Source: Symsagittifera roscoffensis
Taxonomy: Eukaryota; Xenacoelomorpha; Acoela; Convolutidae
DNA: 27,772 nt
Assembly: GCF_963678635.1 (NCBI RefSeq)
Contig: NC_087068.1
Location: forward strand, 45,987,013-46,014,784
Reading direction: 5' to 3'
Below are positions 1-10,760 of the stretch, in pieces. Below the pieces are notes generated by a model, which worked only from the letters and a program-made list of their open reading frames with translations, was not told the DNA's origin and made no database searches. Position numbers and translations under genes: made by a program. The stretch's first letter is position 1. The number at the start of each line of letters is the position of its first letter.

Positions 1-778
1 TAAACTTGAAAAGGCAGTCGGATCATTCAAGGCTTCGCCCTGATATAAGCAGCCTTGTTTAAAATTGAATTCAAAGATAGTGATGAGAAGAGGAAAAATC
101 CAAGATCTTTTTCAGTGACTTTGGGTGCTTGATCGGAAATGGAATTGTTTTTTTTTTGACATTCAACACTTTCTCTCAAACACAAATGGTCGAATTGCAA
201 TTTTAACGCCAGGGTAGACACATTAACAAGGGCAGTTAGACTTTACAAGATTTCCCAAATTAGTATTAAGACTCTGTTTTGACCATATTGTCTGGGTTGC
301 GAGCGAACTTTGAAATAAAACAGACCAAAAAAGCCACTTTTCCTTTTCAGACAGTTTTCTGACACTTTTTGGAAAGTTTCGACCGGAATGTTACGGTATC
401 TATTTCAATTTTGTATATTTGGACGCCGGGCAGCCTTTAGAGAACTTTTAATGCCAGTCAGCCAAAATTGGTTGTTTTAAAGTAGTACCAACGGTGGAGT
501 GACGTACCAGTGGAGGACAACGTCCTCCCCTAAAGCCTCTGCTGATCAAAAGGGTTCCATTTTGTTCATTTTCCGCTTAAAACTCTCCGTGATTGTCTCG
601 GAATGATTGGGAAATCTGTAGAGGTAAATCTGTTTTTTTTCACAAAAGCATCCGCAAAACTTTTCATTTTTTAAGCTTTATTTTCTTGCGCGCGGTCGCC
701 CTTAAAGTTGATGTATATTGGCGCCAAAAGAAACTTTAAAAAACTACAGTCGGTCAGGCAAAATGTTCATCCAAACAT
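1..778. other. Intergenic, AT-rich, no gene seen
   Basis: No frame with coding character. Small items only: a perfect GGAGGAC-AA-CGTCCTCC-type hairpin near 513-530 and scattered T-runs. Around 457-472 CAGTCAGCCAAAATTGG resembles a stretch inside the hAT MITE, so part of this area may belong to the degraded copy at 779-878. Confidence 0.6.
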
Positions 779-878
779 AGCACCAATCGGGGTTCTTTTG
801 GGTCAAAAGGGTGTCGACTTCCTAAGAAAAGAGCATCCGACCCCCTCCCCCCCCCCCCCCCCCAAATCCTCTACGGGT
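779..878 (-). mobile_element. Degraded second copy of the hAT-type MITE (left part)
   Basis: Read on the minus strand from 878, the sequence follows the left end of the element at 19533. It has GTAGAGGATTTGGGG against GTAGCGGATTTAGGGG, then GGGG-CGGA-GC-CTTTT-CTT-GGAA-CGAC and TGACCCAAA-GA in the same order and spacing. The main difference is a G-tract grown to about 18 bases (C-run 847-863 on the plus strand). The other end was not found, so this is a fragment or a diverged copy. Confidence 0.6.
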
Positions 879-1526
879 CTCCAGCTACGAACTTTATCAT
901 GATAAACCATGAAATAACCAAAAAATTGCTTAACAATTTTAACCAGAGGCACATAAAAAATCTCCATGAGGAGCTGGACAGCTGGTATGTTAGACCTTTC
1001 CATTGTGTATAACTAACAAAGTAAAACATTGAAGATGGACAAAAAATGGTTTTTGATGACGTTTGTGGTGTGCTACAATTTACTAATGAACATATTAACA
1101 CCGTACACTTTGCTGACTAATCATTTTATTATCAAACAATTTAAATCCCCATTAACTTAACTCCACCTCTAACTTAACACCAAAATTAATTCTGTATGAA
1201 CTCCTTGTCGAACGCATCACAAAACAAAAATTGGTTTATCTCGGTTATATGTGCTAAATTTAAGCTTTCTAATTGGCTCAAAACTTAGTGACAAGTTCGC
1301 AATGTAAATTCTTTTAGATATTTCACTTAACTATTGTAACTAATGAAAAACTTGCTTGTGCTATTTTATAATTGTTTGACATAAAATTTCTGACTAATAC
1401 AAAAATCTGACAGTCAATTTTCGCTGTACTCGAGTCATGAACTAAGGCAAACAACACCAAAATAAAACTATGCTTGTGTCTTCTTTCGAAATCACAGTTT
1501 CATCTAAAACAAACCTATTATTATAG
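879..1526. other. Intergenic, AT-rich, nothing recognised
   Basis: No coding frame with family features, no repeat structure and no RNA gene was seen in this stretch. Confidence 0.6.
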
Positions 1527-1730
1527 CGTCGGACCACGATTGTTTTTTCAAATGAAAAAAAAATATTTCTTCGAAAACTGGATCAAGTATTGAAAAGAGC
1601 TGTTATTAAGCATTTTAAGGAGCTCAACGAGAAATATAAACCGACTACTGCAGTTGCCAGTGCGATTTTGCCAATAGGAAATGATATGGCCATTCAGGTC
1701 GCCCTCCCAACTAAAAACAAACTTAATTGA
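1527..1730 (+). other. Isolated 68-codon open frame of unknown nature, ends TGA
   Basis: Between a TAG at 1524-1526 and the TGA at 1728-1730 one frame stays open. Its later part reads like protein (for example KRAVIKHFKELNEKYKPTTA and PIGNDMAIQVALPTKN). Local G+C rises over 1600-1770. The only in-frame ATG is near the end, so it would have to be a 3' terminal exon or a relic. The possible acceptors upstream are poor. I do not recognise the peptide, and chance remains likely. Confidence 0.15.
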
Positions 1731-3209
1731 ACGGCTGCGAGCAGCTAGATGTTATTGTTCCACCCATCCCCGTGGCATGTTATTGACAAGGTTATTTCTG
1801 TTCAAAGCTTACGCGAATTAATAGCGCAAAATTGTCTGGCTTTAAATGGCAAAATCTTCGAATTATTCTCTGATGCTTACTGAAATCCTCTTTGAAGTAA
1901 GTTTTCTTTTCATTTTGGATTAAAACAGAGTTAAGTTATAGATATGGCTTTAACATGTAGTGATTTTAAATTGCTAAGGGAACAAGAAGTAGGTAAGAAA
2001 CTGCATGGTGTTAAATTAATTGTTTATTGTTAAAACAGGGGGAAACATTTTTTAAATCTAAATTTTGATGTACAATGATCTGAGCTGATAATTGAGAAGG
2101 GTTTAGATCTATGTCTCTTAAAACATTTGAGAATCACAGAAGTTTGACCGATATCTTTAATGATGGTGTAAAGGTTGTATTCAAAGCCATTTTCTATATA
2201 AGACAGGTCCTCAGCCTAGTCGTAAAATCAAGAAGATTTACTGCAGAATTTTTTTAGTAGTGCTAAAAAAAAGAAACAAATCTAGAACATTCGAATTGTT
2301 TCTAGTAAATTTTGTTCAGTTACAATTTTTTTGCTTAAAAAATCTGAACATTTTGTCCATTTTATTCTGAAGATATCAGAATATATGGGGAAATATAGAC
2401 CCCATATTTAATGGGCGGAGCCAGGGTTTGATGAAGATTTTGGTCATTGAAGTAGTTGACATGAAATGACACACGTTTTCTACTTCTTTCATCACAGAGA
2501 GAAAGCGGTAACTTAAATACCATTCTTCGCATTTTTCCCCAATTAGCACTGGATCAATTGCAATTGCGCATTCTTTCCACTTATGATGAACTTTTAACAA
2601 AACAGGGGTAGGCAGGAAGTCACCTGTAAACAATAGTCAGATTCAGCCCCCTCCAATTTACCCAACCCGAAACTTTAATAAGGCAGTTTTTAAGTCGCAT
2701 AGCGTGACTGTGATACCTCAACCCAACCGTACATGTCAATTAGGACTTGCAAAGGGATGCTATAATTTCTGTCAACGGCGATGAAACTGTCTCCGCCCCC
2801 GCACACGCATATCCGATTGCAATTAATCTGAACGGCAGTTACACTGAGGCGATTTAATTTCGAGGGGAAAATTAATGGTCTTAGCGTTGATTTTATGAGT
2901 CCATTAACAGATAGTTTGACGAGAATATGGGCATAGCTGTTGCATAAATGATTAACAGTTATTGATAGTGAGAACAAATTTTAGTTCTTTAAAAGACAAA
3001 ATCATTTTCGTACGCTTTTTCATTGGTTTCTTAAAAAAATGATCTTTTGGATAAAAATATAAAATCCATTTGACATTCTTACCCGTTCATTTTATTCTGC
3101 TGACTTTGAAACTACAGCCTGTAATATTTCAACCCACCCCCCTCCTCCCGTCCTCACTGATTGAGGTAAATAAACCGAAATAGATTCACATCTCAGAAGG
3201 TTTCCCTTT
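1731..3209. other. Intergenic, no supported gene
   Basis: Mostly AT-rich. A somewhat GC-richer part at 2640-2930 gives a minus-strand frame without recognisable domains. A stretch near 2707-2727 resembles one near 3120-3140 (GGGTTGA...TATCACAG on the minus strand), hinting at an old dispersed repeat. Confidence 0.5.
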
Positions 3210-3970
3210 CTCCAAAATAGGCGCATCTCAAAGACAGAAATAATTGCATTATATCGCCAGCCAATTAGTTTTCTTTTGTTTTCCATCCCATTTTAGCTGC
3301 GCAGATTTTTCATAAATAAAATTGAAACAAGAGATTGCAGGAATTTGTTCACGCCGCATGAAAAATTGCTTTTTCAAATATACTGATCTAAATAAAAACG
3401 ATTTAAGACTCGCTTCAAAGTGGTTTTAACAGGTAAGGTCTTTTAACGAGCAAGCAAACCAATAGGCAAAACGTGCTTTTAGTTAAGGTGTTTTATAATA
3501 TAAATGTCATCAACGAATGGAGAGCTTTTCAAAAAATTCATTTTTCTAAATAAAAAAGTATAAAATGTTTTTTTTTCTGACTAAGATTCCAAGCCAGGTG
3601 TCAAACGAAAAATTATCATTGGATTCAGTTGATTTTTCTGAAATTTTTTGTTTCGTCCACCATTTGTTTTGTTCATTTCTTACGGTGACTGTAAGTTTTG
3701 CATATTTATGGTTATTGTTCCGACCACTGAAAATGGGGAAGAACTTTGTATTGTGTGTTTCAAATTTTTCTTTTTTCATTGTCCACACAACATCAGATAC
3801 TATAAAATAATTGTTGAAAGGAGTCGAGTAATATAGCATATTGAGCCCCTGCAGCTGCAATTTCAAAGACATTAAAAACTTCCAGAATGTTGTATCAGGT
3901 TCAAGAAAAACAGGTTCAAATGCTTTGAGTTTGCGTCTAATATCCAGCAATTAAAGCAATCAAAAAACAA
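3210..3970 (+). repeat. Tandem duplication, copy 1
   Basis: From about 3210 the order of blocks is the same as in copy 2 about 810 nt downstream: GCGCATCTCAAAGACAGAAA (3221), TTAGTTTTCTTTTGTTTTCC, AATTTGTTCACGCCGC, AAGTGGTTTTAAC, TTCCAAGCCA, CACTGAAAA-GG-GAAGAA, CATTAAAAA-TTCCAGAATGTT and TTTGAGTTT-CGTCTAAT. Copy 1 carries a 134-codon minus-strand frame that is not kept in copy 2, so the unit is probably non-coding. Confidence 0.8.
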
Positions 3971-4018
3971 TTAAAGCAACCTTATTTGAGCTGCGAAAGT
4001 TTGTCGTTACCAAAAAAA

Positions 4019-4735
4019 CCTCGAAAATAAGCGCATCTCAAAGACAGAAATATTTGCATTAGATCGCCATCAAATTAGTTTTCTTTTGTTTTCCATCCAA
4101 TTTAGCACCGTAATTTTTGAACAATAAAGTTGAAAACAAGAGATTGAAAGAATTTGTTCACGCCGCTTGAGCAATTAAGTTTTTCAAATATATTGATCTA
4201 TATAAAAAACGATTTATCACTCGCTCCAAAGTGGTTTTAACGGGTAAGGTGTTTCAATTCGTTAAAATACAATTGAAATTGAGCAAACTATCAAATTGTT
4301 TGATTGGTTTTGATTGTCAAACGAGAAAACAAACCAATACGCAAAAATGTGTTTTTTGCAAAGGAGTTTCTCACATAACTATCATCAAAGAATTGAGCAG
4401 TTTTTCAGAAAAATGATTTTTTCTAAATCAAAAAATATAAAACATTTTTTTCTGATTAAGACTCTAAGCCAAAATTCGAACAAAAAATGTTCTTACCACT
4501 GAAAACGGTGAAGAATTTTGTATTGTCTTATTTTTTTTTTATCTTTTCGTTTTCCACACAAATCAGATACCATAAAGAGGTTGAACGGATTCAAGCAATA
4601 TATCCTATTTAGCCCTTGCAATCGCAGTTTCAACGACATTAAAAATTTTCCAGAATGTTCTATTAGGTTTGAGACAAAATGCTTAAATGTTTTGAGTTTC
4701 CGTCTAATTTCTAGCAGTTAAAGCTAACAAAAAAC
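4019..4735 (+). repeat. Tandem duplication, copy 2
   Basis: Diverged partner of the copy at 3210-3970, starting AAAATAAGCGCATCTC near 4025 and ending near CTAGCAGTTAAAGC at about 4725. Many small indels separate the two copies, so the duplication is not recent. No terminal inverted repeats or target duplication were seen at its edges; a local unequal duplication is the simplest reading. Confidence 0.8.
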
Positions 4736-7143
4736 TTATTTATTTTAGAAATTTACTCATTTGGGCTACAAAAATTATGGTGATAACAAAAAAATTAGTT
4801 TAAAGAGATTCCATCTACCATCTCCAAAAAATTTTAATTAAAGTTTTTGTGCAGAACTACAATTAAAACTTTTTTATTGTTTTATTTTCATTTATTCTTT
4901 TTATTAGTTGTTGAAGACTAATGTAGTCGGTTAAGTTTGGATACCTAATTTTTTTACGCATTTTTGTAATTCTTTTTCCACATCACGCACAACACGACAC
5001 TAATTTGAAGAAAAAAAAACTATCGTTTTTTTTAATTGCGATCGGAACATTTTATAATACTGGCACAGCAACCGGATTTCCTTGTTATGTATCTATCAAT
5101 TTACAGGAGTTTCGGTGTTCTTTTTAGGTTTATTGATTTCTGTTGAGTGGTGAGGATCTCGAGTTGCGTAAGAAAGAGAGGAAATCCACCCATCGTGCCC
5201 TATTTTTAAACCCACTCATGGCTGAATGCTTTAGCCCATTCGTTTTGCTTGAGACATGTTTTTTTTTCTATTTCTTAACATTATCTATCAGTTTAATTTG
5301 TTTCCTACAGCATGATTGTACTCGTGAGAGGACCTCAATTGAACTGCCCACGAAACTAGATTTAACTCCCATTCTTTTTTTTGAAACAATTTTCAAATTT
5401 TTGGCATCTGCAATCAAACTGAATTTCCTCACTCCGAAAACACTGAAAAAATCTTGTGCCAAAACCGTTTAAGCAATTTTTGGAAGTTTTGGAGTAAAAA
5501 AAAAATGTATATAATCTGGTGAAATATCTCCATTCTCCGACCGCTAATTTATTGTATATAGGTATATAGAATTATATAGAAGGCTCAAAAATAAAAACTT
5601 AGAATCAGCGAGTCAGCCAAAAAAGGATGTTCTAGCAGACCAGAAAATAGCAGACCAGGTGTCAAATGGGGCTTTGGGTGGCCAGGAACGATTCCTGAGG
5701 GGAGGGGAAATGTCCACAACAAAACTCAAACCCCCCCCCCCCTCCCGGTTGTCAAAAATTCCAATGTTTTTTTTTCAAATTGGAAACCCTCTGATTAAAA
5801 CCAATTTTTCCATAAGTGTCTAGAAAAGCAGGAAAAAGCGACATGATGAAGAAGCAACTAAGTTCAACAGACTTAAAAGGAAGCCTTTCCTCTCGAGATC
5901 AACGAAGCTTGGGCTGTTTTTGATCATCTTTAAGACATCCTCATTTCAAAACGTTTGAACAAAATCTAACAAGTTTATCATTAAAAAACATAATTTTTCT
6001 TGCTTTTTAATCACCCATTTGACCAGAGTAAGGTGAGACCGGGAGCTTTTAATCATGCGGAACAAATGCACCTCCGTCTGAAAAATCATTAATGACATTC
6101 AAGAATACCCTTTTTTATTACTAATAAAACCACCATTATTTTAATAAGATCACAAATGTTTTTTGATGATCGAGCGTTATTTGTTTTTAGCTTCAATTTT
6201 CCCCAATAATTTTATGTTTATCAGATTCAGTAATTGTGAAAAGGTTGCCATTTTTGGAATAATTTGAGTATATTTTTTTCTTGCTGCTACTTGAAAGCTT
6301 TTTTTTTTCAAAAACAAGCTAGTTTTTAAACACTCAACCGTATCGCGACGGCTAATGCATTTTCTATATTATCCCTTGAGGTTCAGTTTGACAGCGCTTC
6401 TCAGATAAATAAGACAAGTTTAAGAAGGGTTTTTAAAAATTGACCGACTTCCCCATATTGCTAGAACTTTAATGAGACATCCTACTCAAGTTATTGACCT
6501 ATTTCTTTCTCTTCCTTCTCACTTTTCAATCATTAGCTTATTGTCTAGATTTGAACTTTAAGTTCTTAGTTTTTGGAAATAATCGTGTTTAAATCAGCGA
6601 GAGTTTTATAATTTTGAATTCGACGCCAATCTTTTGAATCGGGTAAGCAATAAATATCACCTTATTTTAAATTTGTAAAACATGGGGTCAATTTTTGCTA
6701 GACAAAAAAAATTATCCACGAATCGGGTAAATATCTGAATCGCAATTGTAAGTTACCTAATACTGAGTTCGAAACTTTCCTGGTTGAGTTTTTATCGGTG
6801 ATGAATTTATGGGGATGATGAATTTCTATATCCTATAACCAAGTTTCAGAGCTGAAAAAGCACTGATTTAGCGATGGATTAGCAATAACTTTCAGCGATG
6901 GTATAGCGATGAACTTTTTGAAAGTTCTACTGAAAAGAAAACTCTCAGCAGAAAAGATCAGAGTGACGTATCAAGCCACATTCACTCAAAGTGAGAGGCT
7001 CATCACAGATCTTGGGTTTCAAATGCATCCCACTGAAATTCAGAGCTCTCTGGGCTACTGCGATACAAAAGATTTCACGCAAAATTTTTTAAAAAATTAT
7101 CAATTGAAGAGTTAAAATGTCTCTAGCAAACTTCAAAAAAAAA
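4736..7143. other. Intergenic, no supported gene
   Basis: AT-rich, with a 12-base C-run at 5731-5742 next to a G-rich patch (5690-5710). The open frame at 6909-7115 begins with ATG and lies in slightly GC-richer sequence, but has no recognisable domain. The sequence before it contains repeated AGCGATGG/AGCGATGA words. Nothing else was seen. Confidence 0.5.
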
Positions 7144-7582
7144 TCCATGCTATCTTGCATAATTTCATTAAAAACAACACCTTTCGCAGTAATGCTTTTC
7201 TTTTCCAGCGCCTCTTACTTTTGTTCTGGTCAAACATCAGAACATATCGTTTGAAAAGTATGAATTGTAAAACTGTAGAAATCGAGTTTCGACAAGTATT
7301 GTACTTGCAAGCTCTATTTCATCGATAAATCGGTGCTGATTTCTCGCTAAGAAATTGTATGCTTTTCAACGCTGAAAAATTTCGAAGTCATTGCTGATTC
7401 GGCGTTAAAATAGTTTTTTTTGCAGAGCTAAAGTCTGTTAAGACACCTTGGAGCCCATCATCAATTTTGGGTTTTTTCAAAAAAAGATGCTCTTTAAATC
7501 TGATTGCGCTGACTCGCTAACCCTCAATTTTTTTCAGCCATATAAAGTTCATTTTGCGATTGTGATGCAAGATAGCCCATGC
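7144..7582. repeat. Possible inverted-repeat-bounded element (~440 bp)
   Basis: CCATGCTATCTTGCAT near 7146-7161 recurs in inverted form as ATGCAAGATAGCCCATGCAT near 7566-7585. The shared core is 12 bp (GCTATCTTGCAT). The ends are short and I found no target duplication, so this may be chance. Confidence 0.25.
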
Positions 7583-8599
7583 ATATATCATTTTACGTTG
7601 TTTGATTTGGTATGGCAAGTGCTTTATTGAATTAAATGTACTTTGACTCCGAATAAACTCTCTTTAGCTTATAAATAAAAAGAACACTTTTTAAAACTGA
7701 AATAACAAAAAAATCAGAAATTGAGAGTTTTGGAACAAGCTATCTTCAAAATATTATCTCGGTTCTATGATATCTGGAGTTCAACTTTCATTCACTCACA
7801 AAGAGGTTTTCGGTTTAGAAATAAAATTCAATTTTTATAAAGTCCACAATTTGAACTGTTTTTTATAAACAACTTTTTCAAATTCCAAATTTTGCTACCC
7901 ACACAGTCAAATTCTTAACGATAAAAAGCTTCGCTTTTTCCTTTAATTATAAAGAAAGCTCAAATGTTACCTCAAAAGTATTGCAACAGTATTTATCAAA
8001 ACGCCTCATTTTCATAGTTCTAATTAATTTAACATTTCACTTGATAGAAGGCAACTTCCTCGTAATTGTATTTTTAGTTCTTCATACCATAAAAAATTTA
8101 TTGATTCCTTGATTGATATGTGAAAACGGTATCAGGATTCTCAGAAACATCTAGATGTTAAAAAACGATCAAACGAATTTAAAAAAGTGTCAAAATCAAA
8201 AAAGTTTTTCACACAAGTTGTGACTGTGTTTTGGCTTGGAAATGATGAACTGAAAAATGCGCTGATCTAACACCCTCCAACTGTAAATTAATATATACTT
8301 TTTTTTGCAGCGAATTTCGCTTGTTCAAAAACATTGGACTGTTTTGGGGACTTTTTGGCCGAGGTTTCGAAGGATTTTTTTGCGCATACGAATAAATTAA
8401 AAAAATGTTTTTTTTTCTGCTTGAGCAATTAGAGTACTTTTAAAGCCTTTGAGCCCTTTAAAAGCCCTTTAAAGCGTTTTGATGTGCAAGATGCTAGGGA
8501 AGAAAGAAGAGTCTGGAATTCATACTCCATTCAAACTTTCTATGTAATTTAGCAAGGGTGCGTTCCGAAACTGAAAATGTGTTCACTTTACAAAATTAG
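7583..8599. other. Intergenic, nothing recognised
   Basis: AT-rich. A short run of CCTTTAAAGC-like words lies at 8437-8478. No gene, RNA or mobile element is supported. Confidence 0.6.
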
Positions 8600-8636
8600 T
8601 TTCGCGAGAAACCTGTGTTGTCTTTCGCGAGAAACC
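8600..8636. repeat. Two exact copies of TTTCGCGAGAAACC, 23 bp apart
   Basis: Positions 8600-8613 and 8623-8636 are identical. The core TTTCGCGAGAAA is near-palindromic and resembles the CGCG-centred sites of some animal transcription factors, but there is no gene nearby to support a promoter role. Confidence 0.4.
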
Positions 8637-9010
8637 GAGAGAAATGCTTGAAAATTGCGAAGTTAACTGTTTGCTCAGCAAAATTGTTATACCGTTTTTA
8701 AGAACCTGTTTTGAACATAGGGCATCAATTGAAACGGTTAATTATGTCTTATCAGCATCCGTCCTTTTGAAATAAATTATTTGCCAGTGATTTGGATTGA
8801 ACAAAAACAGTATTCAAAATAATTTTTTTTGGCACTGTTGAACAGCGTTTTTTTTCGGCACTATACTGTTCTACCGCGCCTTTAGCAAACAAATTAGTAC
8901 AATTTATGGTAATATAGTGATTTTTTCTCCGTTTTCCCGCATTGCTGAATTGTAATAAGAGCTCGCCTGAAACAAAAATTTAGGAATATTAATTTCCCGG
9001 GCTGACAAAA

Positions 9011-9145
9011 AATGCTTATCATACTATTTCATATTACAAAAAAATGCTTATCATACCAATTCACGCTTTTTCATGGACCAAAAAAATACTATGCAAATAG
9101 CATGATAAGCATTTTTTCCATACTATGAAATTGTATGAGAAGCGA
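9011..9145. repeat. Cluster of TGCTTATCATA palindromic repeats
   Basis: Direct copies TGCTTATCATA at 9013 and 9044, the inverted form ATGATAAGCA at 9102, and a degraded inverted form GTATGAGAAGCG near 9133, each beside an A/T run and a CCAT/ATGG word. The same words recur near 9620, 17110-17230, 17720-17830, 21411-21463 and 21711, so this is a dispersed family. Confidence 0.7.
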
Positions 9146-9500
9146 TTTTTCCACAAATGAAAATACCAACAAATATTTGTTTTGAAATTTTGTTTTCCTC
9201 CGAAACACTAGCCCTGGACTTTTTGTCATAAGAAAACCCAAAGTGTAACTGGCAGTTACCACGCAGATAAACTGCATTAAATGATTTATGCCAACTATGT
9301 TAATTTCTACATTTTCACATGGAATTATAAACCAAAAACGTAACTTTTTGTATAAGGCTAGTTAATTTTTGGTTTGAAAATTTGGTCGTTGAGAAAAAAA
9401 GGCTGTGTTTTCACAAATTTATTTTTTATCTTAGCGAATGAAATAAAAAACTAATAATCTTGTTTACAAAAAAAAACACTTTTTGTGATTTTGGATGTTT

Positions 9501-9570
9501 TGAGCACAAAAGTAAGTTTGCAACCAAAAAATTTATATTTGAGCACAAAAGTAAGTTTGCAACCAAAAAA
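9501..9570 (+). repeat. 39-bp tandem duplication, two copies
   Basis: TGAGCACAAAAGTAAGTTTG followed by CAACCAAAAAA occurs at 9501 and again at 9540, so the period is 39 bp and the shared ~31 bp are identical. It appears young. Confidence 0.85.
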
Positions 9571-9640
9571 AGGATTAAAAATTTTTTACCTCAAATTTGT
9601 GCTTTTGCTTATGAAAAAACGCATATCATACAATTTTCAT

Positions 9641-9761
9641 ACCCGGGTTAAAATAAAGTGTAAGAAAATCTAAATTGCCTCCAATTTTGACAAGCATTTT
9701 TCTTTTATGGATGTCAACCCGGGTTAAAATAAAGTGTAAGAAAATCTAAATTGCCTCCAAT
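9641..9761 (+). repeat. 76-bp-period duplication with GTCAACCCGGGTTAAAATAAAG motif
   Basis: A 45-bp block starting ACCCGGGTTAAAATAAAG is repeated exactly at 9641-9685 and 9717-9761. Between the copies lie an AAGCATTTTTCTTTTATGG piece and GTCAACCC, and just before copy 1 is CGCATATCATACAATTTTCAT. This links it to the TGCTTATCATA family. A diverged form (GTCAACCCGTTTAATAAA) occurs near 21553 after another such repeat. Confidence 0.8.
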
Positions 9762-9963
9762 AGTTAGTTGGTCATTATTTAAATAGCCCTGTTAATTGTT
9801 CTGAAAATATATTAAAACCTCAGGTGCTAATACAGTAACGTTTCCAGAATTTACGACCGACTGATGTTTCTACACGTTGACCCGCATCAAGTTAACATCC
9901 CCCTTCCCAGCGCTTAATTTAAATTAAATTTGCTAATCGCGGCATGTAAAATGCTCGATTCTG

Positions 9964-10096
9964 ATTGGCCAAAAAAAATTCCTACTTAGAACCAAGTTAA
10001 CAACCCCCCCCCCCCCCCCCCGAAGCCTTTTGTGGGGGGGGGGGGGGGGGGGTTGTTAACTTGGTCCGGTGAGCCTTCAGACTTATTTTGGCCAAT
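9964..10096. repeat. Foldback with poly-C/poly-G arms
   Basis: ACCAAGTTAACAA plus 18 C (9991-10021), a 12-nt loop, then 19 G plus TTGTTAACTTGGT (10034-10065) form a perfect ~31-bp hairpin. Further out, ATTGGCCAAAA (9964-9974) and TTTTGGCCAAT (10086-10096) pair as well, with diverged sequence between. A related CAAGTTAACATCCCCC lies at about 9889. No target duplication was recognised. Confidence 0.9.
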
Positions 10097-10639
10097 TTGC
10101 CATGATTATTGCGCCCTATATTTAGTTTTCTGTTGATGCGTAGGTGGCAAATGGATCTGATTTCAATTTGATTTGAATTAAATCTGAGGCATTATCGGCT
10201 AAGTAGCATAATAAAAGAGATTTTAGATGTGGCAGAAAAACCAGGTATACTTATTATAGTATTTGAGTGAAAATAATAGCAATAAAATTCAATTATTTAT
10301 TGGATTGACGATTTCTGAAAATAGAAATAACTAAATTGCAATCAGATAAAATAATTAAGATATTTTTAGAAATAGTGTTGAAGCGGCATGCTTCAGTGAT
10401 GATTTGTTTAATCGCTCGAACAAGCAGATAAAAAAAGATAAAAGCATAAAACGACATAAATTTCATGCAAAGATAATTCAGTCACTAACTAAAGTAGTCT
10501 GAAAAGTTTAAATAGATCTTCATAGTCAACCCCAGTTCATTTGGAAAGATTACAGTTTCTGGGACTATTCCTTCAAAATTTATGATCTGCCAAAACTTTT
10601 TAGTGTTTTTTTTTTGTGAAAAAAAAAATTAATTTATTG
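10097..10639. other. Intergenic, nothing recognised
   Basis: AT-rich sequence without coding frame, repeat or RNA gene that I could support. Confidence 0.55.
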
Positions 10640-10760
10640 TATGCAGTAACTGTGCCACATGTGCAGTAAGCCACGCTTAGCTTACGTTCATTTTAGGTCA
10701 AATTATTTGGGCGAGGTCGGTGTTAGAAATTTGACGGCGAATAAATTCATCAGAAACTTA
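10640..10760 (+). repeat. Diverged dispersed repeat, copy A
   Basis: AGTAACTGTGCCAC-TGTGCAGTAA...TTCATTTTAGGTCAAA, then GAGGTCGGTGTTAGAAATTT and AATAAATTCATCAGAAAC. The same blocks in the same order occur at 12365-12510. It is non-coding in both copies. Confidence 0.6.

Noticed and set aside
2401-2600. GGGCGGAGCCAGGGTTTG as another hAT end
   Set aside because: Only a loose resemblance to the CAG-GGCGGATC end; no matching second end or target duplication was found.
2690-2977. 95-codon minus-strand open frame with GC-richer content
   Set aside because: No recognisable family, and no exon partners were identified.
3546-3950. 134-codon minus-strand open frame
   Set aside because: It lies in duplication copy 1, and the frame is not kept in copy 2. 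It has no domain or motif, and the opposite strand is open over the same span, as is common in AT-rich sequence.
6909-7115. ATG-led 68-codon frame
   Set aside because: Slightly coding-like composition, but no homology I recognise, no splice partners and an unremarkable start context.
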